Below are positions 17,086-24,492 of a DNA stretch of 64,000 bases, piece by piece (position 1 is the first letter of the stretch; each line of letters starts with the position of its first letter). The position numbers and the translations under genes were made by a program. The stretch is taken from positions 1 to 64,000 of the forward strand of contig JAXLWK010000006.1 of the NCBI GenBank assembly GCA_046328525.1. Direction: 5' to 3'. Source of the stretch: JBDHWG01 sp046328525 (lineage in GTDB: Bacteria; Chloroflexota; Anaerolineae; Epilineales; JAHCIE01). Below the pieces are notes generated by a model. That model worked only from the letters and a program-made list of their open reading frames with translations, did not search any database and was not told the origin of the DNA.

Positions 17086-17228
17086 GAGCCTTCTCTCTTG
17101 GGATAGAGCGGCGAGGTCAGACGATGGACAACACCCCCCGGCGCGTCGGCGGTCACTCGCCACCGGCGCGCCGCGCGGTATTGTAGCACAGACGGGGCGC
17201 GAACGTCGAACGCCGCCACCTCAGTTGC

Positions 17229-17257
17229 TTGCCTAAAGAGTGCAGCCGTGCTATGCT
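17229..17257 (+). promoter_or_regulatory. Promoter for the SDR/translin unit
   Basis: TTGCCT (17229-17234), 17-bp spacer, TATGCT (17252-17257), about 44 bp upstream of the SDR start at 17301. Confidence 0.6.
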
Positions 17258-17300
17258 TGCGCTCTACGGCATGGCTGCCTCACGGGACAAGGACACACGC

Positions 17301-18089
17301 ATGGACCTGGGACTTCAGGACAAAGTCGCTATCGTCACCGCCGCGAGCCGCGGCCTGGGCCGCGCCGTCGCCCTGGCGTTCGCCGCCGAGGGCGCGCGCG
17401 TCGTCGTGAATGCGCGCAACGCGGAGCGGCTGGCCGGCGTCGTCGCCGCCTGCGAGGGGCTAGGCGCGCAGGCGCTGGCTGTGCCGGGCGATGTCACGAA
17501 CCGCGCCGACGTCGAGCGCCTGGTCAAAGCCGCCGTGGAGCGGTTTGGGACGGTAGACATCCTGGTCACAAACGCCGGCGGTCCGCCGGCCGGCGACTTC
17601 AAGTCCCTGACGATGGATCAGTGGGACGAGGCATGCCGCCTGACCCTGCTGAGCGCCGTGGGGCTGATCCAGGCCGTCGTGCCCATCATGGCCGAACAGA
17701 AGAGCGGCTCCATCGTCAGCATCAACTCCATGACGGTGAAGCAGCCCATCCCTGGCCTGACGCTCTCCAACTCCATCCGCGACGCTCTGCACGGCCTGGT
17801 CAAGACCCTGTCGGTTGAACTGGCCGGCGACGGGATTCGCGTCAACTCCGTCTTGCCCGGCTGGACGCTGACCGAGCGCGTCCAGGAGATCCTGGCGTTC
17901 CGCTCGAAGAACAGCGGCCTGCCCATCGAAGAGGTCGAGAAGACCATCACCAGCGACATCGCCCTGGGCCGTATTGGGCAGCCGGACGAGTTCGCCCGCG
18001 TCGTCGTCTTCATCGCCTCACCCGCCGCCTCCTACATCACGGGCGCCGCCCTGCCCGTAGACGGCGGCTTCGTCAAGGGCAAGAGCTAG
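17301..18089 (+). CDS. Short-chain dehydrogenase/reductase with atypical active site
   Basis: 262 aa from ATG 17301, preceded by AAGGA. The promoter at 17229 argues against longer starts. The Rossmann NAD(P) motif TAASRGLGRA and the NAG strand (VTNAGG) are intact. Where classical SDRs have Ser...Tyr-x3-Lys, this protein has INSMTVKQPIPGLTLSNSIR, with no Tyr-x3-Lys. This SNSxR arrangement is characteristic of a known beta-ketoacyl-ACP-reductase-like SDR subgroup with a non-canonical tetrad. Substrate unknown. Followed after 17 bp by the translin gene. Confidence 0.88.
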   Translation: MDLGLQDKVAIVTAASRGLGRAVALAFAAEGARVVVNARNAERLAGVVAACEGLGAQALAVPGDVTNRADVERLVKAAVERFGTVDILVTNAGGPPAGDFKSLTMDQWDEACRLTLLSAVGLIQAVVPIMAEQKSGSIVSINSMTVKQPIPGLTLSNSIRDALHGLVKTLSVELAGDGIRVNSVLPGWTLTERVQEILAFRSKNSGLPIEEVEKTITSDIALGRIGQPDEFARVVVFIASPAASYITGAALPVDGGFVKGKS

Positions 18090-18106
18090 ACCGGCTGGGG
18101 GAGCAT

Positions 18107-18751
18107 GTGAAGAACCTCGACACGTTGGCCGAGAAAATCCTGGCCGGGCTGGATGCCAAGAACGCCGCCCGCGAGGAAGCGCTGCGCCTCTCCCGCCTCC
18201 TGGTGCAGCACGCTTCGCGTACCATCCGCGCCGTTCACCGCTATGAGTGGGACGAGGCGGAGCGCATCCTGGGCGACGCTCAGCGCATCGTCGAGAGCCT
18301 CAAGACCGCGACCCAGGCCCAGCCGGAGTTGTACGCCGCCGGCTATGCCCAGGACGCCCTGAAGGAGTATGCCGAGGCGCACATTACCCGCGCCCTGGCC
18401 CTGGGGCAGGACCTGCCCGATCCCGATGACCTGGGCGTGGAGTACCCGGCGTACCTCAACGGGCTGGGCGAAGCCATCGGCGAGATGCGCCGCCACTCCC
18501 TCGACGTCATTCGGCGCGGCGACATCGAGCACGCCGAGCGCCTGGTCGAGGCGATGGACGAGGTCTACGCGTTCCTCACCACCGTAGACTACCCGGACGC
18601 CGTGACCAACGGACTGCGGCGCACGACGGACATGGTGCGCGGCGTCACGGAGCGCACCCGCGGCGACCTGACCACCGCCGCGCGCCAGGAGAAGCTCCAA
18701 GCAGCGCTGCGGGACTTCGAGCGCCGCCTGGAGACCGACAGCCGTGAGTAG
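18107..18751 (+). CDS. Translin family protein
   Basis: 214 aa, GTG start (the adjacent ATG at 18105 is out of frame). All-helical throughout, with the translin-like features AREEALRLSRLLVQHASRTIRAVHR and the late ERLVEAMDEVYAFLTTVDYPDAV block, which in eukaryotic translin precedes the last helices. Translins form octameric barrels that bind RNA or single-stranded DNA. Prokaryotic members are found mainly in archaea and some Chloroflexota and are little studied. The stop overlaps the start of the Cas4-like N-terminal half by eight bases, so the two are probably co-translated. Confidence 0.82.
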   Translation: MKNLDTLAEKILAGLDAKNAAREEALRLSRLLVQHASRTIRAVHRYEWDEAERILGDAQRIVESLKTATQAQPELYAAGYAQDALKEYAEAHITRALALGQDLPDPDDLGVEYPAYLNGLGEAIGEMRRHSLDVIRRGDIEHAERLVEAMDEVYAFLTTVDYPDAVTNGLRRTTDMVRGVTERTRGDLTTAARQEKLQAALRDFERRLETDSRE

Positions 18752-19001
18752 CCGCCGCGCCGCCGACACGTCGCCGCGCCTGATTCGGGCCAGCGAGGTC
18801 GGCCAATACACCTACTGCGCGCGGGGCTGGTGGCTCAACGTGGTGCAGGGGCGGCCCATCGAGCGGATGCGCCTGACCGCCGGAACCGAAGCCCACGCCC
18901 GCCACGGGCAGCGCGTGCGGTGGGCCGTCTGGCAATGGCGCGTTGCCCTGCTGCTGTTGGGCCTGGGTCTGGTCACGCTCGCGCTGGCCTGGCTGCGGTG
19001 A
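18744..19001 (+). CDS. Cas4/Dna2-like nuclease, N-terminal half with membrane anchor
   Basis: 85 aa with a GTG start overlapping the translin gene. Residues 14-30 read IRASEVGQYTYCARGWW, matching the first-cysteine motif (Y-x-Y-C-P-R-x-W) of Cas4/DUF83 nucleases. The family's histidine helix follows (GTEAHARHGQRV), and then a single transmembrane helix (about 65-84) ends the protein. The catalytic D, E-x-K and the three C-terminal cysteines of a Cas4 fold are absent. They occur in a separate protein at 23364-23879 that begins with a transmembrane helix. The two together would rebuild the fold. Confidence 0.72.
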   Translation: MSSRRAADTSPRLIRASEVGQYTYCARGWWLNVVQGRPIERMRLTAGTEAHARHGQRVRWAVWQWRVALLLLGLGLVTLALAWLR

Positions 19002-19066
19002 GAGTCCGTGGGATACGTTCACTTGGGGCCGATGAACACACTACCACTCTAAAGGAGGCGGCGGTT

Positions 19067-20134
19067 ATGGCTGACGCGACAAAGGAGCTTGTGGTCTGCA
19101 TATTCGACGGGGCGAAGAAGGCCGACGAGGCCCAGAAGGCCATCCGCGAGTTGGACAAGCGGCTCGATGTGGTCAAGCTCGGACACATCGCCGTCATCCA
19201 CAAGAATGACGACGGCAAAGTCACCCTCAGCGAGACCGGCGACCCCGGCCATCAGTGGGGGCGGTGGAGCATCGCCGGTGGCGCGGCGGCCGCCCTGGCC
19301 GTGGCCGCGACCGGCGGCGCGATCCTCATCCCGGCGCTCCTCGGCGGCGGCGCGGTCGCCGTCGCCACCCAGTTCATTGACACCGGCTTCCCTGACACCT
19401 CCCTGCGCGAGATCGGCAACGGCCTCGAGCGGAACCAGTCGGCCCTCGTCACCATCGTGGACAACCCTGAAGAACGCGAGATCGTCGAGTCGGAGTTGCA
19501 GGACCTGGGCGGGACCCTCGTCCAGGGGACTCTGTCCGACGAGATGATCAAGAAGCTCGGCGCCGCCGCCGCGGCGGCCCTGCCCGCGACGGAGACTGAG
19601 GAGGTTGTCGAGGTGGAGTTGGTGGAGACCCTCGCCGCGGCCGCCGCCGTCGCCGCCCTGCAAGAGACGCCGGCCGAGCCGGACGACCTGCGGCAGATCC
19701 CGGACATTGGCCCGGTCTACGAGCGCCTGCTCCAGATGCGCGGCGTCCGCACGTTCGCCGACCTAGCCGCCATGCAGCCCGATGAGCTTCAGCGCGTGTT
19801 CAGCGGCCACGACCCGGTCAGCGGCTATCCGATTATCACCGCCAGCATGGAGGAGACCGCCGCGATGATCGAGGTCGCCGGAATGCGCGCCCGGGGCGAA
19901 ACCCCTGAGGACCTCAAGCAGATTCCCAACGTCGGGCCGGTCTACGAGCGCATGTTCATGCGGCGCGGCATCATTCGTTACGCGCAGGTCGCCGCGCTGC
20001 GCCCGGAAGACTTGCAGAGTACGTTCACCGGCTACGATCCCGAGACGAACGAAGCGGTCGCGCCCATCCCTCTGGACGAGGCCGGCCTCATGATCATGGA
20101 CGCGCAGCGCCTGGCGGCCAGCGGGGCGAAATAG
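19067..20134 (+). CDS. DUF1269 protein with two helix-hairpin-helix-like repeats
   Basis: 355 aa from ATG 19067, behind AAAGGAGG. Residues 1-165 are a DUF1269 domain (LVVCIFDGAKKADEAQKAI, a glycine/alanine-rich hydrophobic segment near 72-105, then TQFIDTGFPD). The C-terminal part has two related segments, LRQIPDIGPVYERLLQMRG (about 205) and LKQIPNVGPVYERMFMRRG (about 283), resembling helix-hairpin-helix or DUF4332 folds. Function unknown; DUF1269 proteins are often described as membrane or stress-associated. A paralogue lacking the C-terminal repeats follows. Confidence 0.82.
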   Translation: MADATKELVVCIFDGAKKADEAQKAIRELDKRLDVVKLGHIAVIHKNDDGKVTLSETGDPGHQWGRWSIAGGAAAALAVAATGGAILIPALLGGGAVAVATQFIDTGFPDTSLREIGNGLERNQSALVTIVDNPEEREIVESELQDLGGTLVQGTLSDEMIKKLGAAAAAALPATETEEVVEVELVETLAAAAAVAALQETPAEPDDLRQIPDIGPVYERLLQMRGVRTFADLAAMQPDELQRVFSGHDPVSGYPIITASMEETAAMIEVAGMRARGETPEDLKQIPNVGPVYERMFMRRGIIRYAQVAALRPEDLQSTFTGYDPETNEAVAPIPLDEAGLMIMDAQRLAASGAK

Positions 20135-20199
20135 GCGCAGGCTCACAGACTGCTTGACGACGCGACACTGTGGTCGAAGTACCAGTAAGGAGAAACACA

Positions 20200-20988
20200 A
20201 TGGCAGACAAAGCGCCGCAACACCTGGTTGTGTGTCTGTTCGACGGCGTGAGCAAGGCGGGCGAAGCCCGCGAGGCGATCGAGGCGGTGGACCGCAAGCT
20301 CGACGTTGTCAAGCTCGGCAACATCGCCGTCATCCACAAGGACGCCGAGGGCAAGGTGGCGATCACCGAGACCGGCGACGTGAAGCACGAGTGGGGCCGC
20401 TGGTCCCTCGGCACCGGCGCTGCGGCCGCCGTGGCCGTCGCCGTCACCGGCGGCGCGATCCTGGTACCCGCCCTCGTCGCCGGCGGGGTCGCCGCCCTCG
20501 CCACCCAGTTCATTGACACCGGCTTCCCGGACGCCGTTCTGAAGCAGATCGCCGCGGGGCTGGACGCCGGCCAGTCGGTGCTGATTACCCTGGTGGACAA
20601 CGAGCAGGAGCGCGAGATCGTGGACACCGAGCTGCGCAGCCTGGGCGGCCACCTCATCCAGAACACTCTCTCCGAAGACACGGTGCATAAACTCGGCGCG
20701 ACGGCCGCCGCCGCCACCGCCGCCGGCGAGAGCGACTCGCTGGAGCGCGCGCCCACGGAAGCGGAGAGCCTGCCCCGCGCGGCGCGGGACACGACGTATG
20801 TCCCGGTCATCGCGCCCAAGGCGGACCAGGTCATGGGCAGCCCAGGGCTGACGATCCTCACCGGGGTCGGTACGGCCATGCCCAGCGACATCCAGCGCTG
20901 GGAAGCGCCGGCGGGCGAAGGCGGCGTGGTCAACGCCGGCCCGGCGTCGGACGTGGATGAGACGGATCGCCCGCCGACGCCGGACTGA
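20200..20988 (+). CDS. DUF1269 protein (paralogue of the preceding gene)
   Basis: 262 aa from ATG 20200 with AAGGAG upstream. The first 165 residues are a close paralogue of the preceding protein (LVVCLFDGVSKAGEAREAI, KLDVVKLGNIAVIHK, GGAILVPALVAGGVAALATQ). The C terminus diverges into an unstructured acidic tail rich in Pro, Ala and Asp, with no helix-hairpin-helix. This is a tandem duplication followed by domain loss or gain. Its stop overlaps the next gene's ATG by one base. Confidence 0.82.
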   Translation: MADKAPQHLVVCLFDGVSKAGEAREAIEAVDRKLDVVKLGNIAVIHKDAEGKVAITETGDVKHEWGRWSLGTGAAAAVAVAVTGGAILVPALVAGGVAALATQFIDTGFPDAVLKQIAAGLDAGQSVLITLVDNEQEREIVDTELRSLGGHLIQNTLSEDTVHKLGATAAAATAAGESDSLERAPTEAESLPRAARDTTYVPVIAPKADQVMGSPGLTILTGVGTAMPSDIQRWEAPAGEGGVVNAGPASDVDETDRPPTPD

Positions 20989-21452
20989 TGCCGACCACCA
21001 TCACCCTGGAACAGGCGGACAGCTCCGACGCCGTCGCCTTGATCACCGAGCTAGAAGACCACCTGTCCCCGCTCTACGCCGTCGAGAGCCGCCACGGCTT
21101 CAGCATCGAGCGGCTGCTGGCCGAGAACGTGGCATTCTTCGTGCTGCGCAGTGACGGGACGGCGGCGGCGTGCGGCGGCGTCAAGCTGTACGGCGGCGAG
21201 TACGGCGAGATCAAGCGAATGTACGTGCGCCCCGAATTCCGCGGGCGCGGCTTCGCCAAACTCATCCTCAATCACCTCGCCGACTATACCCAGGCGCAGG
21301 GCGTCCACGTGCTGCGCCTTGAGACAGGCATCCATCAGCAGGAAGCCGTCGGCCTCTACGAGAGCATGGGCTTCTACCGCATCCCGCCCTTCGGCCCATA
21401 CTGGGACGACCCGGTGAGCCTGTGCTACGAGAAGCAGCTAACCAACACGTAG
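20988..21452 (+). CDS. GNAT family N-acetyltransferase
   Basis: 154 aa, ATG sharing a base with the preceding TGA. GNAT motif A is clear: IKRMYVRPEFRGRGFAKLIL, followed by LRLETGIHQQEAVGLYESMGF, the usual motif B. Acetyl acceptor unknown. The stop codon TAG (21450-21452) lies within palindromic repeat B, so the present C terminus is defined by the repeat. Confidence 0.9.
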   Translation: MPTTITLEQADSSDAVALITELEDHLSPLYAVESRHGFSIERLLAENVAFFVLRSDGTAAACGGVKLYGGEYGEIKRMYVRPEFRGRGFAKLILNHLADYTQAQGVHVLRLETGIHQQEAVGLYESMGFYRIPPFGPYWDDPVSLCYEKQLTNT

Positions 21453-21508
21453 TAGCGACTTCCAGTCGCTTCTGTAGACCGAAGAACGACTAAAGTCGCC
21501 ACTGCTAG
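21449..21508. repeat. Palindromic repeat B
   Basis: GTAGTAGCGACTTCCAGTCG at the end of the GNAT gene pairs with CGACTAAAGTCGCCACTGC. It provides that gene's stop codon. Confidence 0.85.
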
Positions 21509-21539
21509 TTGACAATAAGCGATTCTAGAAGGAATTCCC

Positions 21540-23354
21540 GTGGCTACGATGACACGCCCCCTCCCGCAGTGGGACATGACCCCCATCTTCCCCGGCCTCG
21601 ACTCGCCCGAGTTCGACGCCGGCTTTCAGGCCGTGCTCCAGGCCATCGCGGGCCTGGCCGCTGAGTTCGACGCCAACGCGATTGACAAGCGCGCCCCGGC
21701 AGAGATGGACGACCAGACCGTGGCGGCGTTCGACGCCGCGACGGCCCGCCTCAACGCGGTGACGGAGCAGACGCGTACCCTGTTCGCGTACCTGACCGCC
21801 TTCGTCACCACGAACTCCCGCGACAACCTGGCCCAGTCGCGCATGAGCGAGCTTCAGCAGCACGCCGTCACCCTCAACAAGCTCGGCACGCGCTACACGG
21901 CGTGGATCGGCTCCCTCGACGTGGCGGCGCTCATCGAGCGCTCGGCCGTCGCTCGCGACCACGCTTTCATGCTGCGCAAGACCCGCGTCGCCGCCGCGCA
22001 CCTGATGTCGCCGAGCGAGGAGAGCCTGGCCGCCGAGCTGAATGTCAGCGCCGGCACAGCCTGGGCCAAGCTCCACGGCACCGTCACCTCCCAATTGACG
22101 GCGGCGTTGGCGGTCGAGGGGCAGCCGCAGACGCTCCCCATGAGCATGATCCGCAACCTCGCCAGCGACACGAACCGCGACACCCGCCGCGCGGCCTACG
22201 ACGCCGAGCTAGAGGCGTGGCCGACAGTGGCCGTTCCGCTGGCGGCGGCGCTCAACAGCATCAAGGGCGAGGTCAACACCCTCGTGGCGCGGCGCGGCTG
22301 GGGCACGGCCCACGACCAGTCGCTGTTCCAGAACAACATGGACCGCGCGACGCTCGACGCCATGCTCGGCGCGGCGCACGAGTCGTTCCCCGACTTCCGC
22401 CGCTACATGCGGGCCAAGGCGCGCGCCCTCGGCGTCGCCGCTCTGCCGTGGTACGACCTGTTCGCCCCGATGGGCGCGAGCACGCGCGTTTGGGAGTATG
22501 ACGAGGCGACGGACTTCATCGAGGAGCAGTTCGGCGCGTTCTCGCCGCGCCTTCGCGCGTTCGCCGCCCGCGCCTTCCGCGAGAGCTGGATTGACGCCGA
22601 GCCGCACGACGGCAAGCGCGACGGGGCGTACTGCATGTGGATCCGCGGCGACGAGTCGCGCATCTTTGCCAACTACAAGACGGCGTATCGCGGCGTGGCA
22701 ACCCTGGCCCACGAGCTGGGGCACGGCTACCACAACCTCAACCTCGCCCGGCGCACCATACTCCAGCGCGACACGCCGATGACGCTGGCCGAGACCGCGA
22801 GCACGTTTTGCGAGACGATCACGTACCAGGCGGCGCTCAAGCAGGCGAGCGGCCAGGAGCGCCTGGCCCTGGTCGAGGGTGTGCTGCAGGACGCCTGCCA
22901 GATCGTCGTGGACATCACCAGCCGCTACCTGTTCGAGTCGGCGGTGTTCGAGCGGCGGCGGCAGCGCGAGTTGACGATTGACGAGCTGAACGCGGCCATG
23001 CTCGACGCCCAGCGGCAGACGTATGGCGATGGCCTCGACCCCAACGTCCTGCACCCGTACATGTGGGCCGTCAAGGGCCACTACTACAGCGCGGGCCGCT
23101 CATTCTATAATTACCCGTACATGTTCGGCCAGTTGTTCGGGCTGGGGCTGTACGCCCGCTTCCTGGACGAGGGGCCGGGCTTCACCGACCGCTACGACGA
23201 CCTGCTCGCCTCGACGGGCATGGACGACGCCGCGACCCTGGCCGCGCGCTTCGGCATAGACATCCGCTCGGCCGACTTCTGGCGCGGCAGCCTGAACGTG
23301 CTGCGCGCGGACATTGACCGCTTCGTGGCGATGGTGGACGCGGGAGCCGCGTAG
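21540..23354 (+). CDS. pepF: M3 family oligoendopeptidase F
   Basis: 604 aa, GTG start with AGAAGGA seven bases upstream (an ATG three codons later is possible). Zinc metallopeptidase of the M3B type: the HExxH motif appears as AHELGHGYH near residue 390, and downstream LAETASTFCETI supplies the third zinc ligand. The N-terminal half is the helical PepF lobe. Degrades oligopeptides in the cytoplasm. Length is normal for the family. It lies between the two halves of the split nuclease without an obvious functional link. Confidence 0.95.
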   Translation: MATMTRPLPQWDMTPIFPGLDSPEFDAGFQAVLQAIAGLAAEFDANAIDKRAPAEMDDQTVAAFDAATARLNAVTEQTRTLFAYLTAFVTTNSRDNLAQSRMSELQQHAVTLNKLGTRYTAWIGSLDVAALIERSAVARDHAFMLRKTRVAAAHLMSPSEESLAAELNVSAGTAWAKLHGTVTSQLTAALAVEGQPQTLPMSMIRNLASDTNRDTRRAAYDAELEAWPTVAVPLAAALNSIKGEVNTLVARRGWGTAHDQSLFQNNMDRATLDAMLGAAHESFPDFRRYMRAKARALGVAALPWYDLFAPMGASTRVWEYDEATDFIEEQFGAFSPRLRAFAARAFRESWIDAEPHDGKRDGAYCMWIRGDESRIFANYKTAYRGVATLAHELGHGYHNLNLARRTILQRDTPMTLAETASTFCETITYQAALKQASGQERLALVEGVLQDACQIVVDITSRYLFESAVFERRRQRELTIDELNAAMLDAQRQTYGDGLDPNVLHPYMWAVKGHYYSAGRSFYNYPYMFGQLFGLGLYARFLDEGPGFTDRYDDLLASTGMDDAATLAARFGIDIRSADFWRGSLNVLRADIDRFVAMVDAGAA

Positions 23355-23363
23355 CCGCCCGCC

Positions 23364-23879
23364 ATGCTGCTCCTGCTCGCCGTCCTCCTGCTGGCCGCCG
23401 GCGTCGCGCTGCTCGTGCTGAGCCGCCGCGCCCGCGCCGCGACGGGCCTGCCCGAGGGCCGCGTCATCGTCAGCGACACGAGCGGGTGGAAGCGCATGGA
23501 CGCGCCGCTCGTGTCGCGCCGCTACGGGCTGGTCGGCAAGCCGGACTACATCGTCGAGGTCGGTGGGCAGATCACGCCGGTGGAGGTCAAGCCGAACCGC
23601 CGCGCCGAGACGCCCTACCTGTCCGATGTCTTGCAGCTCGCCGCCTACTGCCTGCTCATCGAGGACGCCTGGGGCAAGTCGCCGCGCGAGGGCCTGCTGC
23701 GCTATGCCGACCGCACCTTCGCCGTGGACTGGACGCCGGCGCTGCGCCAGGTGCTGATCGAGACGCTGGGCGACATGCGGGCGGACATGCGCGCGCCGAG
23801 TGTGGCCCGCGACCACGACGAAGCCGGCCGCTGCGCTGCGTGCGGCGTGCGCGAACACTGCGACCAGCGCCTCGCATGA
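23364..23879 (+). CDS. Cas4/Dna2-like nuclease, C-terminal catalytic half with membrane anchor
   Basis: 171 aa. Residues 1-20 form a transmembrane helix followed by SRRARAA. The PD-(D/E)xK core follows: GKPDYIVEVGG (Asp), TPVEVKPNRR (Glu-x-Lys), and LQLAAYCLLIE, the Q-x3-Y motif of the RecB/Cas4 family. The C terminus has RCAACGVREHCDQ, the three-cysteine part of a Cas4-type 4Fe-4S site. The N-terminal cysteine helix expected in a complete Cas4 is missing and matches the small protein at 18744-19001. No cas1 or cas2 gene and no CRISPR array is present, so this is not a CRISPR adaptation gene. Topology places the core in the cytoplasm. Confidence 0.82.
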   Translation: MLLLLAVLLLAAGVALLVLSRRARAATGLPEGRVIVSDTSGWKRMDAPLVSRRYGLVGKPDYIVEVGGQITPVEVKPNRRAETPYLSDVLQLAAYCLLIEDAWGKSPREGLLRYADRTFAVDWTPALRQVLIETLGDMRADMRAPSVARDHDEAGRCAACGVREHCDQRLA

Positions 23880-23892
23880 TGGGCGAACGAGA

Positions 23893-24405
23893 ATGTCGCT
23901 GCTGATTGACGGGCACAATCTCATCGGCCAGATGAAGGGCCTGTCCCTGGCCGACCCGGCCGACGAGGCCAAGCTGCTCCTTCGGCTCCACAGCTACTAC
24001 GCCCGAACGAAGGAGCCGATCACGGTCGTCTTCGACCCGGGCGACCTACCCGGCGTCGGGCGGCCGCCGCCGCGCCCTGGCATCACGGTCATCTATGCGC
24101 CCCACGGCGAGGAGGCCGACAGCATCCTCATCCGCCGCATCGAGCGCGAGCCGAACAAGAAAGCGCTCACCGTGGTGTCGTCGGACCGCCGCGTATTGAG
24201 CGCCGCCCAGACCAACGGCGTGGCGACGATACGGGCGCAGGAGTTCGCGCGCAAGCTGGCGGAGTTGGGCCAGCCGGCGTCAAAGGCGTCGGCGCCGGAT
24301 GACAAGCCGGCGGCGTCCAGCGGCGACGTGGACTACTGGATGGGGATTTTCAAGGAGCCGCCGCCGAAGCCGCCCAAGCCCACGAAAAAGAAGTGGCAGC
24401 GGTAG
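23893..24405 (+). CDS. NYN (YacP/Rae1-like) ribonuclease domain protein
   Basis: 170 aa from ATG 23893. MSLLIDGHNLIG at the N terminus, VVFDPGD, EADSILIRRIE and VVSSDRRV are the acidic-cluster motifs of the PIN-like NYN domain (PF05991 group), which suggests an endoribonuclease. The C-terminal 40 residues are a Lys/Pro-rich tail. It begins 13 bp after the Cas4-like gene, so the two are probably co-transcribed. The target RNA is unknown. Confidence 0.88.
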   Translation: MSLLIDGHNLIGQMKGLSLADPADEAKLLLRLHSYYARTKEPITVVFDPGDLPGVGRPPPRPGITVIYAPHGEEADSILIRRIEREPNKKALTVVSSDRRVLSAAQTNGVATIRAQEFARKLAELGQPASKASAPDDKPAASSGDVDYWMGIFKEPPPKPPKPTKKKWQR

Positions 24406-24415
24406 ATTTCACAGA

Positions 24416-24478
24416 GCCGACTAAAGTCGGCGCTACACTGTGAAACCCTGCCCTTGTGTAGCGCCGACTTTAGTCGGC
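24416..24478. repeat. Palindromic repeat B, perfect 23-bp arms
   Basis: The arms 24416-24438 and 24456-24478 are exact reverse complements (GCCGACTAAAGTCGGCGCTA plus CAC). It lies directly upstream of the hisS ribosome-binding site and could fold in the mRNA leader. Confidence 0.92.
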
Positions 24479-24492
24479 ATCCGGAGGAGGGG

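Noticed and set aside
23364..23879. Cas4-like protein as part of a CRISPR-Cas adaptation module
   Set aside because: No cas1, cas2 or other cas gene and no repeat-spacer array is present; the protein is membrane-anchored and split.
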